Shown here piece by piece: positions 1 to 8,001 of a stretch of DNA of 64,000 nucleotides. Position numbers and translations under genes: made by a program. The number at the start of each line of letters is the position of its first letter. Position 1 is the stretch's first letter. The stretch is from contig NZ_CP063808.1 of the NCBI RefSeq assembly GCF_018128905.1, positions 4,216,001-4,280,000 on the forward strand. Direction: 5' to 3'. This DNA comes from Streptomyces sp. A2-16. Its GTDB lineage: Bacteria; Actinomycetota; Actinomycetes; Streptomycetales; Streptomycetaceae. The notes under the pieces were generated by a model. That model did no database searches and was not told where the DNA came from. It worked only from the letters and a program-made list of their open reading frames with translations.

Positions 1-379
1 CGAGCTCGATCCGTTCGACGGGGCACACCCCGCCGGACTGCCCTTCCGTGTCCTGGAGGGGGCCCTCGGGACGCTCGCGCACCCGCACCAGCTGCCGGAA
101 CGCGACCGTCCGCAGCCAGGCATGGGGGTGCTCGATGCTTTCCCAGCGCTCCCACGCCTGGGCGAAGGCGGCCTGCGCAGCCTCCCGGGCTTCATGTATG
201 TCGGCGCCGTGCCGCAGGACGAACACCACCAGGCGGGGCATCGTCTTCTCGTAGAACCCGGCGAACTCGCTGCGCGCCGCCGAATCGGCCGGAGTCCGCG
301 GCCGGTAGGGGGCGGTGACCGGTTGATCCCGTTGCGCCAGCGCCGACCGCTGTTCTCGTGGAGGGGTGGGGTCACTCAT
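1..379 (-). CDS. Sigma-70 (ECF-like) RNA polymerase sigma factor, N-terminal part
   Basis: Reading leftward from the ATG at 377-379, 126 codons are visible before the window edge. Residues about 35-95 look like sigma region 2: a helix with FAGFYEKTMPRLVVFVL, then the typical EAREAAQAAFAQAWERW segment (core-binding and -10 recognition helices) and HAWLRTVAFRQLVR. Region 4 lies outside the window, so subgroup and cognate anti-sigma cannot be named. Its start overlaps the stop of the upstream small membrane protein gene (ATGAGTGA), so the two are probably translationally coupled. Family-level call is fairly secure; the ECF subgroup is unknown. Confidence 0.75.
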   Translation of the reverse strand, partial: MSDPTPPREQRSALAQRDQPVTAPYRPRTPADSAARSEFAGFYEKTMPRLVVFVLRHGADIHEAREAAQAAFAQAWERWESIEHPHAWLRTVAFRQLVRVRERPEGPLQDTEGQSGGVCPVERIEL

Positions 380-614
380 ATCCACCGCCCCGCCTGTCGG
401 CAGGACGGCCCACTTCGATGACCACCTCGCTGCGGTCGGCGCGCTGTTCGATCACCAGGCTCCCTGGTGGAAGCACCTGCACACGACGTGTGAGACCGCG
501 GTCGTTCAGCTGGGCGATCTGGATCGCGGCCCGTCCTCGCAGCCACACATACAGCGCGCGTCCCCCGCAGGCGATCACTCCTGCGATCAGGGGCGCCACC
601 ACTATCGCGTCCAA
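372..614 (-). CDS. Small single-span membrane protein coupled to the sigma factor gene
   Basis: An 80-residue frame with strong G/C third positions. Residues about 3-20 (AIVVAPLIAGVIACGG) form one predicted membrane span near the N terminus, followed by a basic cytosolic stretch (YVWLRGRAAIQIAQ) and a beta-rich tail (RRVQVLPPGSLVIEQ). I placed the start at TTG 614, preceded by GAAGGGG at a good distance; GTG 602 is an alternative. The stop overlaps the sigma factor start. I do not recognise a named family. Its position suggests a role linked to the sigma factor, such as a membrane tether or regulator, but nothing in the sequence proves this. Confidence 0.6.
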   Translation of the reverse strand: MDAIVVAPLIAGVIACGGRALYVWLRGRAAIQIAQLNDRGLTRRVQVLPPGSLVIEQRADRSEVVIEVGRPADRRGGGYE

Positions 615-967
615 GGTCGGCCCCTTCGCTCGGCACCCCCAACTGATGGAGTGCTGATGTGTTCTGACGGGATGTAGTGCGAAACAGACTGCCAACCGTG
701 ACGCTCTGCCGAGCTTCTCCCGCGAACTGTGCGCAGCGTCACACCGTGCCCACCCCAGTACGTACGACATGCCGCGGCCACCCACGGGCCCGCCGATCTC
801 GCTTTCCGCACCGGTGAGCAGGCCCTGCCCAACCGGAGGAAAGAGTGCTCGACGTGCGGGTTCACGCGTCGGGTCCTTGGCGCGGGCCGGGAGGGGGCGC
901 AGCCGGATGCCATGCCGAGGACCCTCCGATCCGTCGGCGCGGTCGTGCGGTGCGCGGCCGGGTGGGC
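615..967. other. Intergenic stretch, no gene recognised
   Basis: About 350 bases between the small membrane protein gene and the DUF4037 gene. Open frames here have no recognisable protein pattern. It presumably holds the promoter of the leftward sigma operon; TTGGCA on the lower strand (about 694-699) is a weak -35 candidate without a convincing -10. No RNA gene or strong hairpin seen. Confidence 0.4.
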
Positions 968-2116
968 TCATCCGTCCGTCCGCGTTGGGTCCGGCACCGA
1001 TGCGGGGCCCTCCTCTGCGGTGCCCCGGCACGTGGCAGCCCGGGCCACCGCTCGTGTCCGTTCCGGGAGGCTGAGGAGGTCGGTGCTGTCGGTGAACTGG
1101 TCGACGGTGCCGGTCAGCGGCAGTGCCCGGACGGCCGGGTCTGTGATGCGGGCCGTCAGCGCCGCGGTGAGGCGTTCGGCGTGCAGGACCTGGAACGGCC
1201 GGCTGTGGTAGGCGCGCGTGGTGGGGTCGACCCGGTCGGTCAGGCCGAGCCGGTTGTGGGCGGCGGCGACCATCTCGTAGGCGTGGGCCAGGTGGTGCTC
1301 GCGGGTGTGCCATTCGGTGGCGGCGAGGGCCGCGGAAAGGGCGGGTGCGAGAACGGCTGCCTGCGGGGTGCGGGTGAAGGCGCTTCCGAGCCATTTGCCG
1401 TACGGCGGGTAGCGGCGGTCCATGAGCAGACAGAGCCGCATCAGATCGCGCACCAGGCGGGCGGCGACGACAGCGGAGCCGAGTTCGTCGCCCACTTCGC
1501 CGCACCGGCCGACGAAGGCTTCCTCCTGGGAGATGCGCTGCCACTGGCTGGCAAGCACGTGGAGCCAGAGATCGTGGGGATACCAGGCGAGGAGTGCGCG
1601 GGCGGGGGTGAGACGGTCGAGGCCGTCATGGACGACGGCGCCGGCGGTGACTTCGGCGAGCCGCTGCGTGGGCGTGGCCAGCCAGTCCGTCAGGGTGACG
1701 CCCTCGTCGGGGTCGAAGCCCAGTTGTGCGGTGAACCAGGTGGTCGGGTCGGTGATGTCGACGCGGTGGTGCACCGGCCCGTCGGTCGCTCGCATGACTC
1801 GGATGCCGGCCTCGGCCGTAGGGGCGAAGTGCGTGGGGTAGCCGTGGAAGGTCTTCGGCAGGCGGGCGGAGAGCAGGTCCTTGACGGCAGCCCCGTCGCG
1901 GAGGGCATCTTCCGGGCGCAGAAGCAGCAGGAGGCGCGGTCCCCACTCGTGGTCCGCGGAGCGGGCGGTGTCGAATCCCAGGACCTCCGAGCCGCTGCCG
2001 AGACGGGCGGCGGAGTGGGGGAGGCCGGGGACGACCTCGTCCAGCAGGGGCCGGACGGCCTCGTGGTAGAAGCGGCGGGAGAGTTCCAGTCCGGGGATGA
2101 AGGGCGGTGGGGTCAT
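968..2116 (-). CDS. DUF4037 domain protein (nucleotidyltransferase-like)
   Basis: A 382-residue soluble protein. The N-terminal half has the pattern seen in DUF4037 proteins: opening with IPGLELSRRFY, then a nucleotidyltransferase-like G-S-x-x-x-G-x-D arrangement (LGSGSEVLGFDTARSADHEW, residues about 39-58). The C-terminal half has helical repeats with conserved Trp/His/Arg (LLAWYPHDLWLH, RLVRDLMRLCLLMDRRY). Such proteins are annotated only at domain level; no substrate is known. The gene stands alone: a strong hairpin at 2242-2272 separates it from the ABC operon upstream. Start is the ATG at 2114-2116; the ribosome binding site is not strong. Confidence 0.75.
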   Translation of the reverse strand: MTPPPFIPGLELSRRFYHEAVRPLLDEVVPGLPHSAARLGSGSEVLGFDTARSADHEWGPRLLLLLRPEDALRDGAAVKDLLSARLPKTFHGYPTHFAPTAEAGIRVMRATDGPVHHRVDITDPTTWFTAQLGFDPDEGVTLTDWLATPTQRLAEVTAGAVVHDGLDRLTPARALLAWYPHDLWLHVLASQWQRISQEEAFVGRCGEVGDELGSAVVAARLVRDLMRLCLLMDRRYPPYGKWLGSAFTRTPQAAVLAPALSAALAATEWHTREHHLAHAYEMVAAAHNRLGLTDRVDPTTRAYHSRPFQVLHAERLTAALTARITDPAVRALPLTGTVDQFTDSTDLLSLPERTRAVARAATCRGTAEEGPASVPDPTRTDG

Positions 2117-2156
2117 GGCCCGGAGCCTGCCGGACCGGCCGCACGTCGGGCGAAGG

Positions 2157-2216
2157 CTTTTCCCCGGTCCGCCATTTCCCGGTCCGTCTTTCCCCGCTCC
2201 GCCTTTCCCGGTGAGC
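2157..2216. repeat. Four imperfect ~15-bp tandem repeats upstream of the DUF4037 gene
   Basis: Four consecutive units of 14-16 bp with consensus CTTTCCCCGGTCCGC begin at 2157, 2173, 2188 and 2203. They lie just upstream of the DUF4037 start, so they would sit in its promoter or leader. The function is unknown; slipped-strand duplication is the simplest origin. Confidence 0.55.
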
Positions 2217-2241
2217 GTGATGACCGGACCGATGCGTGCGG

Positions 2242-2272
2242 AGTGGGCTCCTCCCGGCGGGAGGAGCCCACT
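2242..2272. terminator. Perfect 14-bp hairpin terminator
   Basis: Two 14-base arms (AGTGGGCTCCTCCC and its exact complement) are separated by a 3-base loop. It sits 19 bases past the stop of the leftward FtsX permease gene, in the right place to end the PadR-ABC operon before the DUF4037 gene. There is no clear U tract, as is common in Streptomyces. Confidence 0.7.
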
Positions 2273-2290
2273 TGGGGGGACAGTGCGGGA

Positions 2291-4639
2291 TCACTCCGTG
2301 CGCAGGCCGTCCGGGCGCATCATGCGCAGCAGCGGTGGCAGGCTGAGCAGCGTGACCACGCCGACCACGGCCGCTCCCACACCGGTCATGGTCAGGACGC
2401 TCGCCCAGTCCATGGTCACCGGCGTCCGTGTCATTTTCAGCAGCACCGAACCGAGGGTGACACCCACCGTCGTGGCCAGTACGAGGCCGAGTCCGACCGG
2501 GAGAGCCGTCTGCCACAGCACCGACAGGCTCAGTGTGCGGCGCCGGGTGCCGAAGGCGACCAGCGCCGAGAGCAGCTTTCGGCGCTCGCGCAGCTGCTCC
2601 AGCTGGGAGACCAGCAGACTCGCGCCGATCAGTGCCAGCACGAACGCGGAGCCGACGAACAGACCGGTGCGGATGGAGGTGTACTTGGCGTCCTCCTGGG
2701 TCGCCGACCAGCTGTAGGTGTAGGCCAGGGGGTCGATCCGGGCGACGGCGTTGCGCACGTACTCCCGTGACTCCGGCACCGAGGGGTCCAGGCGCAGGAA
2801 GACCCCGTCCGAGAACAACGCGGGCGCGGCCCCTGCGGGCAGGGCGGCGGGGGTGACCAGCAGACTGTTGGAGTCCTCCAGCGAGTCCTTGCGCGCGTCC
2901 ACCACCCGCATGTTCGACGGCACGGTCCAGGGCGCCTCGATGCCGCGTTCGGTGGCGTCGCTGTACGACGGGTCGATGTAGAGCTGCCGACCGGGTTTCA
3001 CCACGGCGATTTCGGCGGCGTTGTCGGGGTCGGCGTAGCCGCTCCTGGTCCGGGTGACGAACACGTCGCCGTCCTTGCAGGAGGGCAGCGTGGCCAGTTC
3101 GCGCAGGGCCGTGCAGTCGCCCACGGTCAGTCCGTTGGTGTTCTCCGGGTCGCGACGCGCGTCCCCGTACTGGGAGATGGCCAGGGCCACCGCGGCCCGT
3201 ACTCCCTTGGTGCCGGTGAACTCGCGCTCGACGCCGGACAGCGGCTTGCGGTCGCTGAAGTCGACCTGCATCTGCACCCGGCTGGGGTCGTGGCCGGTGG
3301 CCTTCGTGTACTGGCTCTGCGTTCCCGTGAACAGCATCTGCAGGGCGATGGCGCCGGCCACGGCGACGGCGATGCCGTTGACCATGCGTGCGGCCGTTCC
3401 GCTGCTCAACTGCAGCCGCCGTACCGCGAGTTGCCAGGACAGTGTGCCCTTGCCCAGGCGGACGACGACCGCCTCCACGACCCAGGGAAGCAGCGCGGTG
3501 ATGCCGATCAGCAGGAGCAGCACGCCGCCGATGACGAGGTACTGGTTGAAGTCGCCGTTCTTTCGGCCCTTGCCGATCATCGGGTAGAGCATCGCGAGGC
3601 CGGCCAGCGGTGGCAGCAGCCGCCACCACAGCCGACGGGGGCGCTGCTTGGTCGCCCGTACGACGCCGAGCGGTTCCACCACCACGCCCCGCATCGCGGC
3701 CAGCGTGACGAGTACGGCGGCGACCGGGATCGCCACTGCGACCAGCGCGGCGAGCACGGGGGAGGGATCGAGGTAGCTGGGCCACACGCTCACGCCCAAC
3801 ACCTGGGTGGAACCCAGTGTCTGACGGCCCAGAAGGAAGAAGCCCGTGCCGACGGCCAGGCCGAGCAGAGCTCCGGCGAGAGCTTCGCCCGCCGCGATCC
3901 GCCGGGTCATGTGGCTGTCCGAGCCGACCAGGCGCAGCGCGGCCAGCCGGCGGTCGCGGCGCTCGCCGCCGAAGCGGACCGCGGCGGCGATGAACACGGC
4001 GACGGGCGTCAGCAGCACCACGAACACGACCAGGACCATGAGCAGCAGCACCGGGTCGGTCTTCTCGGGTGTCGAGTCCGGATTGCCGTACTCGGTCAGC
4101 CGGTGCACGGGCGAGAAGCCCGCGGGTTCGAGCCCCGAGGCGCCCGCGTAGTAGGCCAGTTCGTGGGAGCCGATGAGTCCGCTCTCGCCGATCGTGCCGG
4201 TGATCCTGTACGGCAGCCGCTCGCGCAGCAGTTCGGCGTCGTCGGAGGCGAGGAGATCCCTGAGCGCGGGGGAGACCACCATCTCGCCCTTGCCGGGGAA
4301 GCTGTCGAGCCCCGGCGGCAGCGCCGCCCGCTTGCCCTCGGGCTCCAGGAGCCGGCCGCGGATGTCGTCGTCGTGCCAGGTGGTGTCGGTGTCGGCGATC
4401 AGGAAGGTGTCGTCGGCCCTCGGGGGGACCTTCTCGGCGTACGGGTAGTCGAAGCGGGCGTCCTCCACCTTGTCGCGGGCGGCGAACACGCTGGGCAGGG
4501 CGGTGCACAGCAGGAGCAGAGCCACGCCGAGGCCGACGCCCACGGCGGTGAGCGTCATCCGTACCCAGCTCTCGCGTCCGCCGGTGACGGCGAAGCGGGC
4601 CCCCAGGGCCAGGTCCTTGGCCCACTGGCGAGAATTCAT
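2291..4639 (-). CDS. FtsX-type ABC transporter permease
   Basis: A 782-residue membrane protein of the MacB/FtsX permease family. Membrane spans are evident near residues 27-50 (LTAVGVGLGVALLLL), around 200 (LLLMVLVVFVVLLTPVAVFIAAA), 260-275 and 300-320, then repeated in the C-terminal half, with long extracytoplasmic segments containing Cys pairs (VGDCTALRE...LPSCKDGD). The two FtsX domains place it in the long-permease group that pairs with one ATPase and usually handles peptides, lipids or lipoproteins rather than nutrients. Its start (ATG 4637-4639) overlaps the ATPase stop in an ATGA. Substrate cannot be told from sequence. Confidence 0.85.
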   Translation of the reverse strand: MNSRQWAKDLALGARFAVTGGRESWVRMTLTAVGVGLGVALLLLCTALPSVFAARDKVEDARFDYPYAEKVPPRADDTFLIADTDTTWHDDDIRGRLLEPEGKRAALPPGLDSFPGKGEMVVSPALRDLLASDDAELLRERLPYRITGTIGESGLIGSHELAYYAGASGLEPAGFSPVHRLTEYGNPDSTPEKTDPVLLLMVLVVFVVLLTPVAVFIAAAVRFGGERRDRRLAALRLVGSDSHMTRRIAAGEALAGALLGLAVGTGFFLLGRQTLGSTQVLGVSVWPSYLDPSPVLAALVAVAIPVAAVLVTLAAMRGVVVEPLGVVRATKQRPRRLWWRLLPPLAGLAMLYPMIGKGRKNGDFNQYLVIGGVLLLLIGITALLPWVVEAVVVRLGKGTLSWQLAVRRLQLSSGTAARMVNGIAVAVAGAIALQMLFTGTQSQYTKATGHDPSRVQMQVDFSDRKPLSGVEREFTGTKGVRAAVALAISQYGDARRDPENTNGLTVGDCTALRELATLPSCKDGDVFVTRTRSGYADPDNAAEIAVVKPGRQLYIDPSYSDATERGIEAPWTVPSNMRVVDARKDSLEDSNSLLVTPAALPAGAAPALFSDGVFLRLDPSVPESREYVRNAVARIDPLAYTYSWSATQEDAKYTSIRTGLFVGSAFVLALIGASLLVSQLEQLRERRKLLSALVAFGTRRRTLSLSVLWQTALPVGLGLVLATTVGVTLGSVLLKMTRTPVTMDWASVLTMTGVGAAVVGVVTLLSLPPLLRMMRPDGLRTE

Positions 4640-5328
4640 ACGGCGCGCTCCATGTCACGGGACTTGCCGTCGCGGACGACGACCTCGCGGTCGGCGTAGG
4701 CGGCCACGCGTGTCTCGTGGGTCACCAGGACGACAGCGGCATTGGTCGAGCGGGCAGCTTCGGTCAGCAGGTGCATCACGCGTTCGCCGTTGGAGGAGTC
4801 GAGCGCGCCGGTGGGTTCGTCGGCGAACAGCAGGCGCGGCCCGGTGACGAGCGAGCGGGCAACGGCGACGCGCTGGCCCTGACCGCCGGAGACCTCGCCG
4901 GGACGCTTGCCCTCGAGGTCGTCGACCTCCAGGCGCTCCATCCAGCCGAGCGCGGTCCGCTCGGCGTCCTTGCGGGAGGTGCCGTTCAGTCGCAGCGGCA
5001 GGGCGACGTTCTCCACACAGGTCAGCTCGGGCACCAACTGGCCGAACTGGAACACGAACCCGAACTCGGAGCGGCGCAGCGCGCTGCGCTGGGCGTCGCT
5101 CATCTTCGCCAGTTCCCGCCCCTGGTAGGTGATCGACCCGGAGTCGGGCGGCACGATCCCCGCGAGGCAGTGCAACAGCGTGGACTTGCCGGACCCGGAG
5201 GGGCCCATGACGGCGACGACCTCGCCGGGATGTATGGAGAACTCGGCGCCGTCCAGCGCGTGGGTCGGGCCGTACGCCTTGCGCAGATCGCGCGCGACGA
5301 GCAGGGAGCCGGGGGGAGATGTCGTCAT
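4636..5328 (-). CDS. ABC transporter ATP-binding protein (MacB/LolD type)
   Basis: A 230-residue complete ATPase. Walker A is GPSGSGKST (about 40-48), Q-loop FVFQFGQLVPEL, signature VSGGQGQRVAVARSLV, Walker B LLFADEPTGALD and switch His in LVTHE, in normal order and spacing. This is the MacB/LolD class that works with FtsX permeases. It lies between the PadR-like gene and the permease with ATGA overlaps on both sides, so the three are translated as one unit. The pair likely exports a peptide or lipid-like compound or senses envelope stress; the direct substrate is unknown. Confidence 0.9.
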   Translation of the reverse strand: MTTSPPGSLLVARDLRKAYGPTHALDGAEFSIHPGEVVAVMGPSGSGKSTLLHCLAGIVPPDSGSITYQGRELAKMSDAQRSALRRSEFGFVFQFGQLVPELTCVENVALPLRLNGTSRKDAERTALGWMERLEVDDLEGKRPGEVSGGQGQRVAVARSLVTGPRLLFADEPTGALDSSNGERVMHLLTEAARSTNAAVVLVTHETRVAAYADREVVVRDGKSRDMERAV

Positions 5329-5708
5329 CGGGTCACAGCCTCACGGAGTGGGTCGAGTCGGGTGGTCGTCGGTATCGGCCGGGGCGGGTGGGCCTCCACG
5401 GGGGATTCCAGGTGGGCTCCCCCGTGGAACACGGCACGCGGGGTGCGCAGTTGCTCGGAGCGCTGGGTGCCGAGGATCTCGGCGGCGTCGCGCCGGGTGA
5501 GGCACCGCTGTACGTCGGTGACGCCGGCGCCGGTGATCGCGCAGCGCTTGCGCCCGGAACCGCGGGCGGCCTCGATCCCGTCGACCTGGACGAGACCGTT
5601 CTTCGGCGGCCGGGCATGACCGAAGGTTTCGTCGAAGGTCCGCGTGCGGTCGTAGACGTGGCGCGGGCTGGATTCCAGGGGCCCTAAAAGGGTGTGACCG
5701 ATGGACAT
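5325..5708 (-). pseudogene. PadR-family regulator, internally deleted
   Basis: The reading frame is open for 127 residues and starts like a PadR repressor (MSIGHTLLG, then a tyrosine-containing first helix and FDETFGH), ending like one (RLDPLREAV). Compared with the usual 170-180 residues, blocks are missing in frame. The most telling loss is right after FGHARP, where the recognition helix normally seen as GQVYxTLxRL is absent and the wing PKNGLVQVDG follows directly. Further losses precede RRDAAEIL and AVFH. Such a protein should not bind DNA as PadR does. Codon 8 or so is TTA, rare in this genome. The stop overlaps the ATPase start (ATGA), so the frame may be kept only for coupling. A changed function cannot be excluded. 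Confidence 0.7.
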
Positions 5709-5726
5709 GACCCGCACTCTACATAC

Positions 5727-5750
5727 TGTGTATACGCGATGTGTATACAC
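5727..5750. promoter_or_regulatory. Putative PadR-type operator
   Basis: Two direct copies of TGTGTATAC (5727 and 5740, 13 bases apart) overlap a perfect 10-bp palindrome GTGTATACAC at 5741-5750. The site is unusually AT-rich for this genome and lies just upstream of the leftward PadR-ABC operon, where PadR repressors usually bind their own promoter. A -10-like TATGTA occurs next to it on the lower strand. Confidence 0.55.
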
Positions 5751-6039
5751 CGAGTGTGCAGTGCGTTGCGGGGGGTGCGACAGTGCAGGTGAGGGCGCCG
5801 GGAAGCCTGATCGTCACGGTTCGGATACAGGGCAGCCCTGCGGTCGAGGATTCCCAGGCTTGGGATGGCTTCCGCGCTGGTGAGGAACACGATCCCGCCC
5901 GCGATGGCTCCGGAGCCGGCCGCAGTTGGGCGAGAGCGTCCAGACGCCGGGCTCAAAGGATAAGAGGGCGGGGCGGTATGACCCTTGGTCACGGCCTTCC
6001 CGGCGCTCGTCGCCCCTACGCGGTGCTACGGGAACAGGC

Positions 6040-6510
6040 CCGGGGCGTTCCGGGCGTGACCCCGTCGTACCTGCCGCCCGCGCCGAGCCGCGCCGCGTGC
6101 TGCGCCCGGTGCCCGACGTCTGCCAGGTGCTCACCGGGGTACTGCTCCTGCTGTGGCTGGACGCGGTGGACGTCGACGCGCGCGGCCCGGGGCCTGCCGT
6201 CCCCGATGTCGGCGTGCTCGGGGTGGCCACGGGTCTGCGGTGCGCGGCCGACCTGCCGGCCGGCGAGACGGGATCGCCTGGCGGACGGTCATAGCCGCCG
6301 GTGTTCGTCGCCTCGGTGTTCGTGGCTTCGGCGTTCCGCGCGATGCCCGGGCGGCAGCCGCTCGTGCCGGTGCTGCCGGCGGGGTCCGTGTTCGCGTCCG
6401 CCGTACTGGTGGCCGTGCCCTCCCGTCCTGCCGCTCGTCGCCCTCGGGCCGTCGGTCTTCGCCGCGACGGCCGACGACGCGTGGCGGGCCCTACCCCTCA
6501 CCACTCCCGA
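6040..6510 (+). pseudogene. Decayed membrane-protein gene
   Basis: A run of codons with strong G/C third positions encodes hydrophobic segments: DVCQVLTGVLLLLWLDAV, then after a TAG at 6292-6294 the same frame continues with VFVASVFVASAF and SVFASAVLVAVP, and near 6421 the pattern moves to another frame as PVLPLVALGPSVFA. Part of the middle (DGIAWRTVIAAG) fits a third frame. This patchwork looks like a small multi-span membrane protein broken by a stop and frameshifts. I cannot assign a family. It fills the gap before the Gfo/Idh gene. Confidence 0.35.
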
Positions 6511-6537
6511 ACTGCCCCCGAACCGAACGGAGTTCCC

Positions 6538-7851
6538 ATGCCTTCCGACACCGCGCGCCGCCGCTGCGCCGTGGTGGGACTGGGCGCCCGCGCCCGGCTC
6601 TTCACCGAGGCACTCGCCGGTCCCTACGCGGACCGGGTCGACCTGGTCGGCTTCTGCGATGTCAACCCGCACCGCATGGCCGTCCACAACGACTGGATCG
6701 GCGCCTCGGTACCCGCATACGCGGCCGAGGACTTCACCGAGATGCTGCGCCGCGAACGCGTCGACCTCGTCGTCGTGTGCACCGTGGATCGCACCCACGA
6801 CCACTACATCGTCGAGGCACTGGAGGCCGGCTGCGACGTCGTCACCGAGAAGCCCATGACGACGGACGCCGACCGAGCCCGCCGTATCCTCGACGCCCGG
6901 CGTCGCAGCGGCCGCGAGGTCCGCGTCGCCTTCAACTACCGCTACAACCCGGTGCACTGCGCCGTTCGCGAGGCCATCGCGGCCGGCGAGATCGGAGAGG
7001 TCGGCTCCGTCCACTTCGAATGGCTCCTCGACCTTCGCCACGGCGCCGACTACTTCCGCCGCTGGCACCGGGAGAAGGTCAACTCCGGCGGCCTGATGGT
7101 GCACAAGGCCACCCACCACTTCGACCTGGTCAACTGGTGGCTGGGCACCGAGCCCGAGACCGTGTACGCGCAGGGCGGGCTCTTCTTCTACGGCGACGAA
7201 GCGGGCCGGCGCCGAGGGCTGGCCCGTGACTACACGCGGGCCCACGGCGCCGCGTCGGCACAGGACGACCCCTTCGCCGTACGCCTGGCGGACTCGCCGC
7301 TGCTCACGGCCCTCTACCTGGAGGCGGAGGCCGCGGACGGATACCGGCGCGACCAGAACGTCTTCGGTCCGGGGGTGACGATCGAGGACGACATGGCGGT
7401 GCTGGTGCGCTACGCGTCGGGAGCCACGCTGACCTACCACCTCACCGCGTACGCCCCCTGGGAGGGATATCGGGTGTCCTTCAACGGAAGCGAGGGGCGT
7501 CTGGAGCTGCTCGTGGAGGAGTCCACCTGGACCCGGTCCGAGGTGCGGGTCCAGGGTGACACCGCCGTGCTGCACGGGGATGCGGTGGTTGACACGGCAG
7601 GGCGCACGGAACTGACGCTGCGGCGGTTCTGGGAACCTCCGCGTGAGATCAAGGTCCACACCGGCGAGGGTGGGCACGGTGGCGGAGACGTCCGGATGCT
7701 CGCCGATCTCTTCGGGGAGCCCGAGGCCGACCCGCTCGGACGGGCTGCCGACGAGATCGCGGGGGCACGCTCGCTGGTCACGGGGCTGGCCGCGAACCGT
7801 TCCTTCGAGTCCGGAGGCCCGGTGCGGACGCGGGACCTGCTCCACATCTGA
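6538..7851 (+). CDS. Gfo/Idh/MocA family oxidoreductase
   Basis: A 437-residue NAD(P)-dependent sugar or cyclitol dehydrogenase homologue. The N-terminal Rossmann fold has CAVVGLGARARLFTEAL and the EKP motif (DVVTEKPMTTD, about residue 105), and the C-terminal alpha/beta domain has the typical GGLMVHKATHHFDLVNWW segment with metal-free catalytic His/Asp candidates. The ATG at 6538 follows CGGAG and agrees with the start of the Rossmann fold; the frame is open further upstream but that part reads as the broken gene before it. It stands alone with a terminator after it, so its substrate is not indicated by neighbours. Confidence 0.85.
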   Translation: MPSDTARRRCAVVGLGARARLFTEALAGPYADRVDLVGFCDVNPHRMAVHNDWIGASVPAYAAEDFTEMLRRERVDLVVVCTVDRTHDHYIVEALEAGCDVVTEKPMTTDADRARRILDARRRSGREVRVAFNYRYNPVHCAVREAIAAGEIGEVGSVHFEWLLDLRHGADYFRRWHREKVNSGGLMVHKATHHFDLVNWWLGTEPETVYAQGGLFFYGDEAGRRRGLARDYTRAHGAASAQDDPFAVRLADSPLLTALYLEAEAADGYRRDQNVFGPGVTIEDDMAVLVRYASGATLTYHLTAYAPWEGYRVSFNGSEGRLELLVEESTWTRSEVRVQGDTAVLHGDAVVDTAGRTELTLRRFWEPPREIKVHTGEGGHGGGDVRMLADLFGEPEADPLGRAADEIAGARSLVTGLAANRSFESGGPVRTRDLLHI

Positions 7852-7858
7852 CCGCAGG

Positions 7859-7904
7859 CCGGGCGACGGGGCGGCGGACTCCACGGGACCGCCCCCTCGC
7901 CCGG
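7859..7904. terminator. Bidirectional hairpin between convergent genes
   Basis: Two 16-base arms (7859-7874 and 7889-7904) pair at 15 of 16 positions around a 14-base loop. It begins eight bases past the oxidoreductase stop and lies between that gene and the convergent WYL regulator gene. Confidence 0.65.
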
Positions 7905-8001
7905 GTGGGGGGCATCCGAGCCGGCCGCGAGGGGTTCCCGCACCGCAACCCTCCTCGTGGTCCGCACTCACGGCAGCAGGCCCTATCGGCGAGAGCACCG
8001 G

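Noticed and set aside
602..913. Minus-strand 103-codon frame upstream of the small membrane protein
   Set aside because: Overlaps that gene in another frame; composition and lack of a start signal do not support coding.
1626..4658. A 1010-codon minus-strand frame overlapping the FtsX permease and DUF4037 genes
   Set aside because: Its translation is an Arg/Pro/Gly/His-rich alternative frame of two recognised genes and lacks coding-type third positions.
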